In this document: in pieces, positions 1-4,563 of the stretch
Layout of the letters: every line of letters begins with the position of its first letter
How positions within the stretch are numbered: position 1 is the stretch's first letter
The notes under the pieces: model-generated
Seen by the model: only the letters and a program-made list of their open reading frames with translations
The model's database searches: none
What the model was told of the DNA's origin: nothing
Position numbers and translations under genes: made by a program
Assembly: GCA_009885185.1 (NCBI GenBank)
Contig: VFLF01000561.1
Location: 1 to 6,839, forward strand
Reading direction: 5' to 3'
Source: Nitrosomonadales bacterium
GTDB lineage: Bacteria > Pseudomonadota > Gammaproteobacteria > Burkholderiales > SG8-41
Length of the DNA stretch: 6,839 bases

Positions 1-78
1 GCGTTTGCCGATTATTACCAGCGCGAAACCGAGCGCTGGGGACGCGTGATTCGCGCGGCGGGCATCAAGACCGATTAG
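1..78 (+). CDS. Bug/TTT-family periplasmic receptor, C-terminal end only
   Basis: The first 25 codons of the window, read from base 1, end in a TAG stop at 76-78 and give a tail reading RWGRVIRAAGIKTD. An aromatic-rich helix followed by W-x-x-V-[IV]-[RK]-A-A-G-I is the usual C-terminus of Bug (tripartite tricarboxylate transporter, TctC-type) periplasmic solute-binding proteins. The complete homologue at 813-1796 ends in the closely similar RWAKVVKAAGIAPQ, which supports the call. Only about 8% of a normal 320-330 residue protein is present, so ligand and signal peptide cannot be judged. The gene is transcribed towards the convergent HD-domain gene, and a hairpin follows the stop after about 17 bases. 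The family is well supported, but the fragment is short. Confidence 0.7.
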   Translation, partial: AFADYYQRETERWGRVIRAAGIKTD

Positions 79-95
79 CGCGCCGCGCCATTCAG

Positions 96-118
96 GCACT
101 GGTGCGAGCACCAGGTGC
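96..118 (+). terminator. Hairpin downstream of the first Bug gene, possible terminator
   Basis: An inverted repeat pairs GCACTGGTG (96-104) with CACCAGGTGC (109-118), giving nine base pairs with one bulged G and a CGAG tetraloop. It starts 17 bases after the TAG stop of the preceding Bug gene. Only a TTT at 124-126 follows, not a real U-tract, so this is at best a weak intrinsic terminator. It could equally be a 3' end stabilising hairpin. Confidence 0.35.
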
Positions 119-197
119 GCGGCTTTCCCTGCCGCCAGAGTAGAGGCAGAACAGGGAGAGATTACCGCGTTGGTTGGTAAAAGGCATACTCGCTTTT

Positions 198-227
198 GTG
201 CTTGTGCTTGTGCTTGTGTTCGTGTTT
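198..227. repeat. Hexanucleotide tandem repeat (GTGCTT)3 plus two variant units
   Basis: Three exact GTGCTT units (198-215) are followed by GTGTTC and GTGTTT (216-227), making five hexamers in intergenic DNA between two converging genes. On the plus strand it would translate as a Cys-Leu repeat, but no plausible gene surrounds it. Short tandem repeats of this kind can vary by slippage. It lies downstream of both neighbouring genes, so an effect on expression is not obvious. Confidence 0.7.
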
Positions 228-282
228 TTACGGCGCCTGCAACCGTTTGTCGTGTCGGCAGGCCGGCGATAAGCGCCCGCCG

Positions 283-711
283 TCAGGTGAGCGATTCAAT
301 ATACGCAATCGCCCGCCGGTAGCGGGCCATGCGCTCGTGATCCTTGGCCGTGGGTTGGCTGATGCGCGACAAGTCGCAGTTGTCGCGCAGGTCGGATAAC
401 TTGACGCGGCGGCCGATGGGGTTTTCGCAGGCGCGCTTGACAAAATCATCATAGGCTTCGCCTTCGCGCTTGGTGACGGATTTCAACGCCTCGATGATTT
501 CAGGGGAGAAACCTTCGCTGATCAGCCGCTCGAGTGACCAGCCATCGCAGTCTTCAATCACGTCATGCAATACGGCGGTGATGCGTTCGGCGTCGGTGCT
601 CAGGCGCAGCATCACGCGCAGTGGGTGCAGGATATATGCTGCGCCGGCTTTGTCGTGCTGTCCGGCATGTGCGGTGGCCGCTATGGCGATGGCGCGTTCC
701 AGGGTGCTCAT
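283..711 (-). CDS. Stand-alone HD-domain phosphohydrolase, SpoT/MESH1-type
   Basis: This 142-residue cytoplasmic protein consists of essentially one HD domain of the RelA/SpoT hydrolase type. The signature elements appear in the family order: AHAGQ (14-18), YILHP with His29, LHDVIED with His49-Asp50 and Glu53-Asp54, and KLSDLRDN with Asp107. In SpoT and MESH1 the HP histidine, the HD pair and the later Asp bind Mn2+, and the E-D pair supports hydrolysis of the 3'-pyrophosphate of (p)ppGpp; MESH1 can also act on NADPH. All of these positions are kept here, so an active hydrolase is expected. The synthetase, TGS and ACT domains of full-length SpoT are absent, and the protein is somewhat shorter than MESH1. 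The start at 711 has no convincing Shine-Dalgarno sequence. The gene follows the Bug gene on the same strand after 101 bases. The real substrate is unknown; alarmone hydrolysis is inferred from family. Confidence 0.8.
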   Translation of the reverse strand: MSTLERAIAIAATAHAGQHDKAGAAYILHPLRVMLRLSTDAERITAVLHDVIEDCDGWSLERLISEGFSPEIIEALKSVTKREGEAYDDFVKRACENPIGRRVKLSDLRDNCDLSRISQPTAKDHERMARYRRAIAYIESLT

Positions 712-756
712 ATAAATGGCTATGGTCGTGGGATTTTAGACTTGTGCGGTTTTGTA

Positions 757-771
757 GCACATGAATTGTGC
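757..771. promoter_or_regulatory. Inverted repeat upstream of the HD-domain gene
   Basis: GCACA (757-761) and TGTGC (767-771) flank a five-base centre, 46 bases upstream of the HD gene start. On the minus strand a TAAAAT hexamer, five of six matches to a sigma70 -10, lies further downstream at 739-734, without a good -35 partner. The hexamer GCACAA occurs twice on this strand in the spacer (772-737 area). This may be an operator or chance symmetry. Confidence 0.2.
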
Positions 772-784
772 GCTTTTTCTGTTA

Positions 785-801
785 AGAGCGGTTTGCGCTC
801 T
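785..801 (-). terminator. Small hairpin after the Bug receptor gene
   Basis: AGAGCG (785-790) and CGCTCT (796-801) form a six-pair stem with a five-base loop, 12 bases after the stop of the minus-strand Bug gene. The minus strand has no T-run after the stem, so intrinsic termination is doubtful. It may only slow transcription or protect the mRNA 3' end. Confidence 0.25.
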
Positions 802-812
802 CGACGGCGCGG

Positions 813-1796
813 CTACTGCGGCGCAATCCCCGCGGCCTTGACCACTTTGGCCCAGCGCGCAATGTCGTCGCGCACAAACTGGGTGAAAACCTCGGCGGTA
901 TTGCCGGCGGGCATGGCGTCTATGTTTGCCATGCGTTCACGCATGCCCGGCGCCTGCAGCGCGGCTTGTATGTGCGTGTTGAGTGTCTTGATGTTTTGCG
1001 CGGGCGTTTTTGCGGGCGCGAAAATGCCTTGCCAGGTCACCAACTCAAAACCCTTGAGACCGGATTCGTCGAGCGTCGGTACCTCCGGCAGCAGCGGCCA
1101 GCGCTCCAGCGCAGTCACGGCTAGCGCGATCAGACGGCCGGATTTCACCATCGGCACGCCCACCGAGCCGGGCGGAAACATCACCGTGATCTGCCCGCCG
1201 AGCAGATCGTTCATCGCCGGCCCGACGCCCTTGTAGGGCACATGCACCAGGCGCACGCCGGACATCACCGCGAACCACTCCGGCGCGAGGTGCGTGACGT
1301 TGCCGATGCCCGGCGAACCAAACACCAGTTTGTCTGGGTTGGCGCGCGCATGGGCGATGAACTGCGCGACAGTGCGCGCCGGCGTCGATGGATGAATCAC
1401 CATCACCAGGCCGCTGGTGGTGCTGATGCGGCTCACCGGCGCAAAGTCGCGCAGCGTGTCGTAGGGCAGATTGCGGTAGATGCTGGTGTTGATGGTGTGC
1501 GAGGGTGATGCAATCAACAGCGTGTAGCCGTCGGGCGCCGAGCGCGCCACGATCTCACTACCGATAATGCCGTTGGCGCCGCCGCGGTTGTCGATTACCA
1601 CCGTCTGCCCGATCTGCTCGCCGAGTTTTTGCCCGACGAGGCGCCCCTGCACATCGATGCCGCCGCCGGGCGCGGCCGGCACGATCAGGCGAATCGGGCG
1701 GGAGGGATAGGTCTGCGCGTACGCGTTGTATGAGCCGCACAAGACCGTTATGGCAATTGACGCTATTGCGATTCGGGAGCACAAAGACTGGGCCAT
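813..1796 (-). CDS. Bug/TTT-family tricarboxylate-type periplasmic solute-binding receptor
   Basis: This 327-residue protein has the normal length for the Bug (TctC-like) family. It begins with a basic then hydrophobic signal peptide and a probable AYA cleavage site at residues 25-27. The mature part shows the family landmarks in order: RPIRLIVPAAPGGGID (33-48), VVIDNRGGANGIIGSE (66-81), PDGYTLL, LPYDTLRDFAPVS, VPYKGVGPAMNDLLGG, and the C-terminal RWAKVVKAAGI. Family members bind small, usually carboxylated ligands through the first two loops and pass them to a TctA/TctB permease or a sensor. No TctA/TctB genes lie in the window, so this is an orphan receptor, a common situation in Bordetella-like bacteria. 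A GGGGA sequence six bases before the ATG at 1796 supports the start. It follows the SDR gene on the same strand after 92 bases and may be co-transcribed. The ligand cannot be predicted. Confidence 0.92.
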   Translation of the reverse strand: MAQSLCSRIAIASIAITVLCGSYNAYAQTYPSRPIRLIVPAAPGGGIDVQGRLVGQKLGEQIGQTVVIDNRGGANGIIGSEIVARSAPDGYTLLIASPSHTINTSIYRNLPYDTLRDFAPVSRISTTSGLVMVIHPSTPARTVAQFIAHARANPDKLVFGSPGIGNVTHLAPEWFAVMSGVRLVHVPYKGVGPAMNDLLGGQITVMFPPGSVGVPMVKSGRLIALAVTALERWPLLPEVPTLDESGLKGFELVTWQGIFAPAKTPAQNIKTLNTHIQAALQAPGMRERMANIDAMPAGNTAEVFTQFVRDDIARWAKVVKAAGIAPQ

Positions 1797-1888
1797 GAAT
1801 TCCCCGCTTTCGTTTTCATCGCGCGTGCGGCGCGAACTTCGGAACCCGTCGTGTTCGTGCCGTGATCAGGGTTCTATAGGGGATGTCA

Positions 1889-2653
1889 TCACGGCTCGTA
1901 GTAACAACCGTGCGTGGTCGCAGTACGTCCGCCATCCACTACAATGTTTGCGCCACTGACGAACGATGCCGCATCGGATGCCAAGAATAGCACGACAGGC
2001 GCCACGTCCTGCGGCGTGCCTTGGCGGCCCAGCGGTGTGACGGCGACTCTGGATTTGTCTACTGGCGATACGGCAACGGTGCTTTGGCGCGTGCCGCTGG
2101 ATGAGATGCAATTGACGCGTATATTGTATTTGCCCAGATCGTGAGCCATCACGTGTGTGAGAGACAACAAGCCGCCCTTGCCGGCGGAATAGGCTGCGAT
2201 GTAGGGATTGCCCAGAACACCGTCGATGGAACCGTGATTAATGATGGCGCCTGCACCGGCTTTTTTCATCAGCGGCAAAAATGCCTGCGCGCACAAAAAG
2301 GCCGAGGTTAAATTGCGCCCGATCATGGTCACCCAGGTATCGTGCGTCGTTTTCTCGAAGGTCTGCCGGATCGGGTTACGCCCCGCCACGTTAAACAGGA
2401 TGCCCACTTTTGCGAGTGTTTTTGCGCAGGCGTCCGCTACGGCCTGGACCTGCGCCGCGTCGGTTACATCGGCATGAAAATACGGCAGCTCAAACGCATC
2501 CAGGCGCAGCAAGCGAGCATCTTTCATTTCCGCGTTGTCGTCGATGCAAATCACCTGGGCGCCTTCGCGCGCGAACATCAGCGCCGTTGCATGACCAAGA
2601 CCCCAGGCGTCGCCTGCGATCACCGCTGTCTTTCCTTTGAAATTCATCGTCAT
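1889..2653 (-). CDS. Short-chain dehydrogenase/reductase (SDR), classical type
   Basis: This 254-residue protein is a full-length classical SDR. The Rossmann nucleotide site is present as AGDAWGLG (Gly14, Gly18, Gly20). Asp38-Asp39 at the end of beta-2 favour NAD(H) over NADP(H). Asp62 of the DV motif binds adenine, and NVAG (88-91) replaces the usual NNAG. The catalytic tetrad Asn114, Ser142, Tyr155 and Lys159 (YSAGK) is complete, and the end carries SGANIVVDGG, as in FabG-like enzymes. Where most relatives have a PG after NxIxPG, this one has CISSSGTRQ, so the substrate-side loop is unusual. Expected chemistry is reversible oxidation of a secondary alcohol or hydroxyacid. ATG at 2653 is preceded by GTGGGA; a second in-frame ATG at 2647 is possible. 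It precedes a Bug receptor gene on the same strand. The substrate is unknown. Confidence 0.92.
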   Translation of the reverse strand: MTMNFKGKTAVIAGDAWGLGHATALMFAREGAQVICIDDNAEMKDARLLRLDAFELPYFHADVTDAAQVQAVADACAKTLAKVGILFNVAGRNPIRQTFEKTTHDTWVTMIGRNLTSAFLCAQAFLPLMKKAGAGAIINHGSIDGVLGNPYIAAYSAGKGGLLSLTHVMAHDLGKYNIRVNCISSSGTRQSTVAVSPVDKSRVAVTPLGRQGTPQDVAPVVLFLASDAASFVSGANIVVDGGRTATTHGCYYEP

Positions 2654-2686
2654 CGTAATCCCACTTTATAAAGATCGCTCAGCCCG

Positions 2687-2738
2687 CGTAGGGCGCATTA
2701 ACCGAAGGGCAATGCGCTGCGCTTATTGACGCACTACG
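2687..2738. repeat. Nested inverted repeat, GTAGGGCGCATT type
   Basis: An outer pair CGTAG (2687-2691) and CTACG (2734-2738) encloses an inner stem GCGCATT (2693-2699) and AATGCGC (2711-2717) with an eleven-base loop. The wording GTAGGGCGCATTA...GAAGGGC AATGCGC resembles a dispersed intergenic repeat familiar from many proteobacterial genomes. It lies 34 bases upstream of the SDR start. Copy number in this genome cannot be seen from one window. Confidence 0.5.
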
Positions 2739-2741
2739 ACT

Positions 2742-2780
2742 TTTTGCGCGAAGTGCGGTGAAAGATATGCTTTCGCAAAA
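2742..2780. repeat. Inverted repeat TTTTGCG ... CGCAAAA
   Basis: TTTTGCG (2742-2748) is the exact reverse complement of CGCAAAA (2774-2780), with a 25-base spacer whose ends (GAAG and CTTT) nearly continue the pairing. It sits next to the other palindromes of the spacer and may be the core of a larger imperfect repeat. On the minus strand the lower-coordinate end yields AAAA, so it is not a terminator for the upstream operon. Confidence 0.4.
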
Positions 2781-2819
2781 CCCCGGATTTCACGCCGTTG
2801 CATCCGCGCTACGCGTGCT

Positions 2820-2835
2820 GGCGTGAACCCACGCC
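2820..2835. repeat. Hairpin GGCGTG-AACC-CACGCC
   Basis: A perfect six-pair stem (2820-2825 with 2830-2835) encloses a four-base loop. It lies between the REP-like hairpin and the other inverted repeats in the spacer. No T-run follows on either strand. It may stabilise the 3' end of the operon that ends at 2963. Confidence 0.4.
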
Positions 2836-2862
2836 GTATCGATTCGTGCGACTGTGTTATGG

Positions 2863-2882
2863 GTTCCCGCCTGCGCGGGAAC
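2863..2882. repeat. REP-like palindrome GTTCCCGC-CTGC-GCGGGAAC
   Basis: A perfect eight-pair stem (2863-2870 with 2875-2882) with a CTGC tetraloop is followed by GACGG. This matches the very common proteobacterial intergenic element whose translation gives the artefactual PRRREP peptide. It lies about 80 bases after the last gene of the nitrile hydratase-like operon. Such elements typically protect mRNA 3' ends, are spread by RAYT-type transposases, or bind nucleoid proteins. No such transposase is in the window. Confidence 0.75.
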
Positions 2883-2962
2883 GACGGTGGGGTGGTGTGC
2901 GTTTTGGCGCGCAACGTCATCACGCGGCATAAAAATCCACGCAGCGAAGTTACGCCACAAGG

Positions 2963-3646
2963 CTACTCAACAACCTGCGGCACTGTAACCCCCACCAGCA
3001 TGTCGCGCGAGAGTAACCCAGCAAGTTTTTCTTCGCTCCAACCGTCCGTGCCAGCCGGGCGCATCGGCACCACGAGATAACGCATGTCGGCGTTGGAGTC
3101 ATGCACGCGCACCGTCATGCTGTCGGGCAGTTCGGTGCCGAATTCCTTGAGCACGGCGCGCGGCTCAAATACCACGCGCGAGCGGTAGTTGCGGCTTTTG
3201 TACCACGTGGGCGGCATGCCGAGCAGTGCGCGCGGGTAGCACGAGCACAGCGTGCAGACGATGATGTTATGCACGTCAGGCGTGTTCTCCACGGCGATCA
3301 GGCGCTCGGCTTCGAGCATCGCGCCCATTTCCGCGCATGCGGCGCGGCCATCGGCCAGCAGGCGTTGTTTGAATGCGGGATCGACCCACGCGCGCGCGAC
3401 GACTTGCGCGCCGTGATACGGGAACTCGTCGTCGAAAAGCTCCATGCGTTTGGTTACTTGCGCGGCGGTGATGATGCCTTTTTGTTCGAGCAACTCCTGC
3501 ATCGCGCGGCTGATGATTTCGTACTCGCCGGGCGGGCCGTTGTCGTGTTCGTTCACGGGCGCATGATCGTCGTGATCATGCGCGTGGTCATGATCGTGGT
3601 GGTCACTATTCTTGTGGGCGTAGTGATCGTGGATTGGGTTGCTCAT
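2963..3646 (-). CDS. nthA: Nitrile hydratase alpha-family subunit (thiocyanate hydrolase gamma-like), cobalt type
   Basis: This 227-residue protein is the metal-binding subunit. VCTLCSCYPR (130-139) is the claw: Cys131, Cys134 and Cys136 plus the backbone around Ser135 bind the metal, and in relatives two of the cysteines are oxidised to sulfinate and sulfenate. Thr after the first Cys marks the cobalt class; iron enzymes have CSLCSC. The following WYK, YRSRVV, PRAVLKEFG, RPAGTDGW and RDMLVGV stretches are family landmarks. The N-terminus is unusual: 11 His and many Asp within residues 6-35, resembling the His-rich tail I recall for thiocyanate hydrolase gamma. Arg139 in place of the common Trp also fits that enzyme, but the VENTPDVHN stretch before the claw reads like ordinary nitrile hydratase. 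AGAGGA overlapping the previous stop is the ribosome site for ATG 3646. It is last in a three-gene operon. Nitrile hydration versus thiocyanate hydrolysis is unresolved; the symbol reflects family only. Confidence 0.9.
   Translation of the reverse strand: MSNPIHDHYAHKNSDHHDHDHAHDHDDHAPVNEHDNGPPGEYEIISRAMQELLEQKGIITAAQVTKRMELFDDEFPYHGAQVVARAWVDPAFKQRLLADGRAACAEMGAMLEAERLIAVENTPDVHNIIVCTLCSCYPRALLGMPPTWYKSRNYRSRVVFEPRAVLKEFGTELPDSMTVRVHDSNADMRYLVVPMRPAGTDGWSEEKLAGLLSRDMLVGVTVPQVVE
3562..3595 (-). repeat. Alternating CATGATC/GATCATG arms in the His-rich coding segment
   Basis: CATGATC (3562-3568), GATCATG (3574-3580) and CATGATC (3589-3595) are three arms in which the middle one can pair with either neighbour. 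They arise inside His-Asp codon repeats (CAT GAT, CAC GAC) about 50-85 bases into the alpha-type gene. The symmetry is mostly a consequence of the coding repeat, but it creates mutually exclusive mRNA hairpins near the start of translation. Confidence 0.5.
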
Positions 3647-3655
3647 GGGAGTCCT

Positions 3656-3988
3656 CTAATTTTTCACCGAGTCGAGCCAATGCTCGTAAATTTCCATTTC
3701 GATAATGTCGTTCGCCGGCCCGGCGTAACCCGGCCACACGTGGGTTTGCATGAAGCGCACGCGATAGAGTATTTTCTCGGGCTTGCCGTCGAAGCTGTAG
3801 GCAAGTTCTTCGGGGTTCGGAAACGCGCCGCAGATGCGTTCGATCAGGCCTTGTTTGCCGCGGATGTACATGGGCGTGCGGCGGTGTCCCGGCGGTGTTG
3901 CGTGCTTGACCACCACCTTGTCGCCGACGTTGAAGCGGTGCGCCGGCGCCGGCGTGTAGGTGCTTTTCAAAGAAGCGGTGCTACTCAT
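3656..3988 (-). CDS. Nitrile hydratase beta C-terminal-half subunit (thiocyanate hydrolase alpha-like)
   Basis: This 110-residue protein corresponds to the SH3-like C-terminal half of nitrile hydratase beta. Landmarks are FNVGDKVVV (19-27), HRRTPMYIRGKQG (35-47), ILYRVRF (73-79), a Trp-containing loop near 85, and a final acidic strand with YEHWL. In the fused beta subunit an Arg of the HxRxPxYxRGxxG region contacts the oxidised cysteines of the alpha claw; Arg36, Arg37 or Arg43 is the likely counterpart. In thiocyanate hydrolase the same half is a separate alpha subunit of similar size. The start codon overlaps the stop of the preceding gene by four bases (ATGA, 3985-3988), so translation is coupled. 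The next gene starts nine bases after the stop. The protein should assemble with both neighbours in the cytoplasm and is unlikely to be active alone. Confidence 0.85.
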   Translation of the reverse strand: MSSTASLKSTYTPAPAHRFNVGDKVVVKHATPPGHRRTPMYIRGKQGLIERICGAFPNPEELAYSFDGKPEKILYRVRFMQTHVWPGYAGPANDIIEMEIYEHWLDSVKN

Positions 3989-4344
3989 TTTTTCGCTCCC
4001 TTTTTGAGGGGTGACTCCATTTCATCCGGCACGTTAAAGCGCGCGCGGATGTCGTCCATCTTCGCCTTGAGTTCCTGCTCGGTGAAGAGGCCTTTTTCGA
4101 GCAGCACCGCGCGCAGCGCGCTGGTGGTGATCTCGAAGTACTGCATATCCTTGTAGCGGCTGCCGAGGTCTTCGGCGGCGCGGCGCAGTTCGTCGGTACA
4201 AGTGATTTTTTGCATCTGCACCACGGAACGCAGCGCGTTGGCCTGACGCTCCCAGTGCTTCATGCCGTGATCGTGGGTATCGACCGCACCCGCGGGTTCG
4301 CCGCCGATGTCGGAAGGGAGGGTTTTTGCCGGTGTATCGCTCAT
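3985..4344 (-). CDS. Nitrile hydratase beta N-terminal-half subunit (thiocyanate hydrolase beta-like)
   Basis: This 119-residue, mainly helical protein matches the N-terminal half of nitrile hydratase beta. Visible landmarks are HWERQANAL (30-38), DELRRAAEDL (51-60), YKDMQYFE (64-71) and EKGLFTEQEL (83-92). In the fused enzyme an Arg in the equivalent of DELRR, with one from the C-terminal half, contacts the claw; Arg54 or Arg55 fits. The first 28 residues are a loose, poorly conserved extension. Activator proteins (P14K/P15K) share this fold but normally show an FTWxEWA motif, absent here, so a structural subunit is more likely. It is first in the operon, giving the N-half, C-half, alpha order of scnB-scnA-scnC and of cobalt-type beta-before-alpha operons. 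ATG 4344 has only a weak AGGCG ribosome site. Confidence 0.8.
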   Translation of the reverse strand: MSDTPAKTLPSDIGGEPAGAVDTHDHGMKHWERQANALRSVVQMQKITCTDELRRAAEDLGSRYKDMQYFEITTSALRAVLLEKGLFTEQELKAKMDDIRARFNVPDEMESPLKKGAKK

Positions 4345-4425
4345 GATGGGCGCCTGTCGTGTCGAATGAACCTGGTTACCACGCTTTTATGGGTGCCGCT
4401 GGTGCCGCCGCGGTCTCCAGCATAA

Positions 4426-4454
4426 ATGATAATCGCTCGCGTAGTGAAATAAAA
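4426..4454 (-). promoter_or_regulatory. Possible sigma70 promoter for the three-subunit enzyme operon
   Basis: On the minus strand TATCAT (4431-4426) matches five of six -10 bases. TTTTAT (4454-4449), a poor -35, lies 17 bases upstream. The start of transcription would leave a leader of about 75 bases before ATG 4344. The region is AT-rich against a GC-rich background, which supports a promoter in general more than these exact boxes. Confidence 0.3.
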
Positions 4455-4462
4455 CCTTTTGT

Positions 4463-4492
4463 TTGACGGCGGGCGGGGCGCGGGCGTAGCAT
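4463..4492 (+). promoter_or_regulatory. Possible sigma70 promoter for the CBS-domain gene
   Basis: TTGACG (4463-4468) matches five of six -35 bases, and TAGCAT (4487-4492) matches four of six -10 bases, with an 18-base spacer. It lies back-to-back with the candidate minus-strand promoter, so this 219-base divergent region probably drives both directions. The leader to ATG 4564 would be about 65 bases. Confidence 0.45.
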
Positions 4493-4563
4493 CATTCTCG
4501 TGGAACCGCCGGGGCGGGGACATGAGGCGTGCTTCGCCGGACAATCCCAATCAGGAGGCAGAC

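Larger units (their letters stand above)
2654..2962. other. Spacer without genes, filled with inverted repeats
   Basis: This 309-base stretch lies between the end of the nitrile hydratase-like operon and the SDR gene, both on the minus strand. I see no credible protein gene: a short minus-strand frame here reads through palindromes as an SFPRRREP-like peptide, a well-known artefact of proteobacterial intergenic repeats. It holds several separate inverted repeats, listed individually, and probably the SDR promoter. A ten-base palindrome CTTTATAAAG (2664-2673) contains a minus-strand TATAAA that could serve as a -10, without a recognisable -35. Confidence 0.65.

Noticed and set aside
196..399. 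Plus-strand frame starting in the Cys-Leu hexamer repeat
   Set aside because: The start is a TTG in tandem-repeat DNA, and the frame then runs antisense into the HD gene; no domain or conservation signal is visible.
565..1236. 223-codon plus-strand open frame
   Set aside because: It overlaps the start of the HD gene and much of the Bug receptor gene in antisense, with Cys/Arg/Ser-rich, low-information sequence and no ribosome site.
2723..2923. 66-codon minus-strand frame containing SFPRRREP
   Set aside because: The peptide is the translation of a REP-like palindrome and neighbouring repeats, a frequent false gene call in proteobacterial intergenic DNA.
2654..2962. CRISPR array
   Set aside because: The repeats in this spacer are palindromes of different sequence without regular unit length or spacers. 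No direct-repeat array occurs elsewhere in the window.
3101..4156. 351-codon plus-strand open frame antisense to the three-subunit enzyme genes
   Set aside because: It runs across three well-supported minus-strand genes and their junctions, has no recognisable domain, and is rich in His/Arg/Ala/Val as expected from the mirror of GC-rich codons. It is a shadow frame.
3985..4344. P14K/P15K-type activator instead of a beta subunit
   Set aside because: The fold is shared, but DELRR, YKDMQYFE and EKGLFTEQEL fit the beta N-half, and the activator FTWxEWA motif is absent. Not fully excluded.
4459..4563. N-terminal extension of the CBS protein from an upstream ATG
   Set aside because: The in-frame extension covers the predicted promoter and is low-complexity Arg/Gly; the AGGAGG before ATG 4564 is much better placed.
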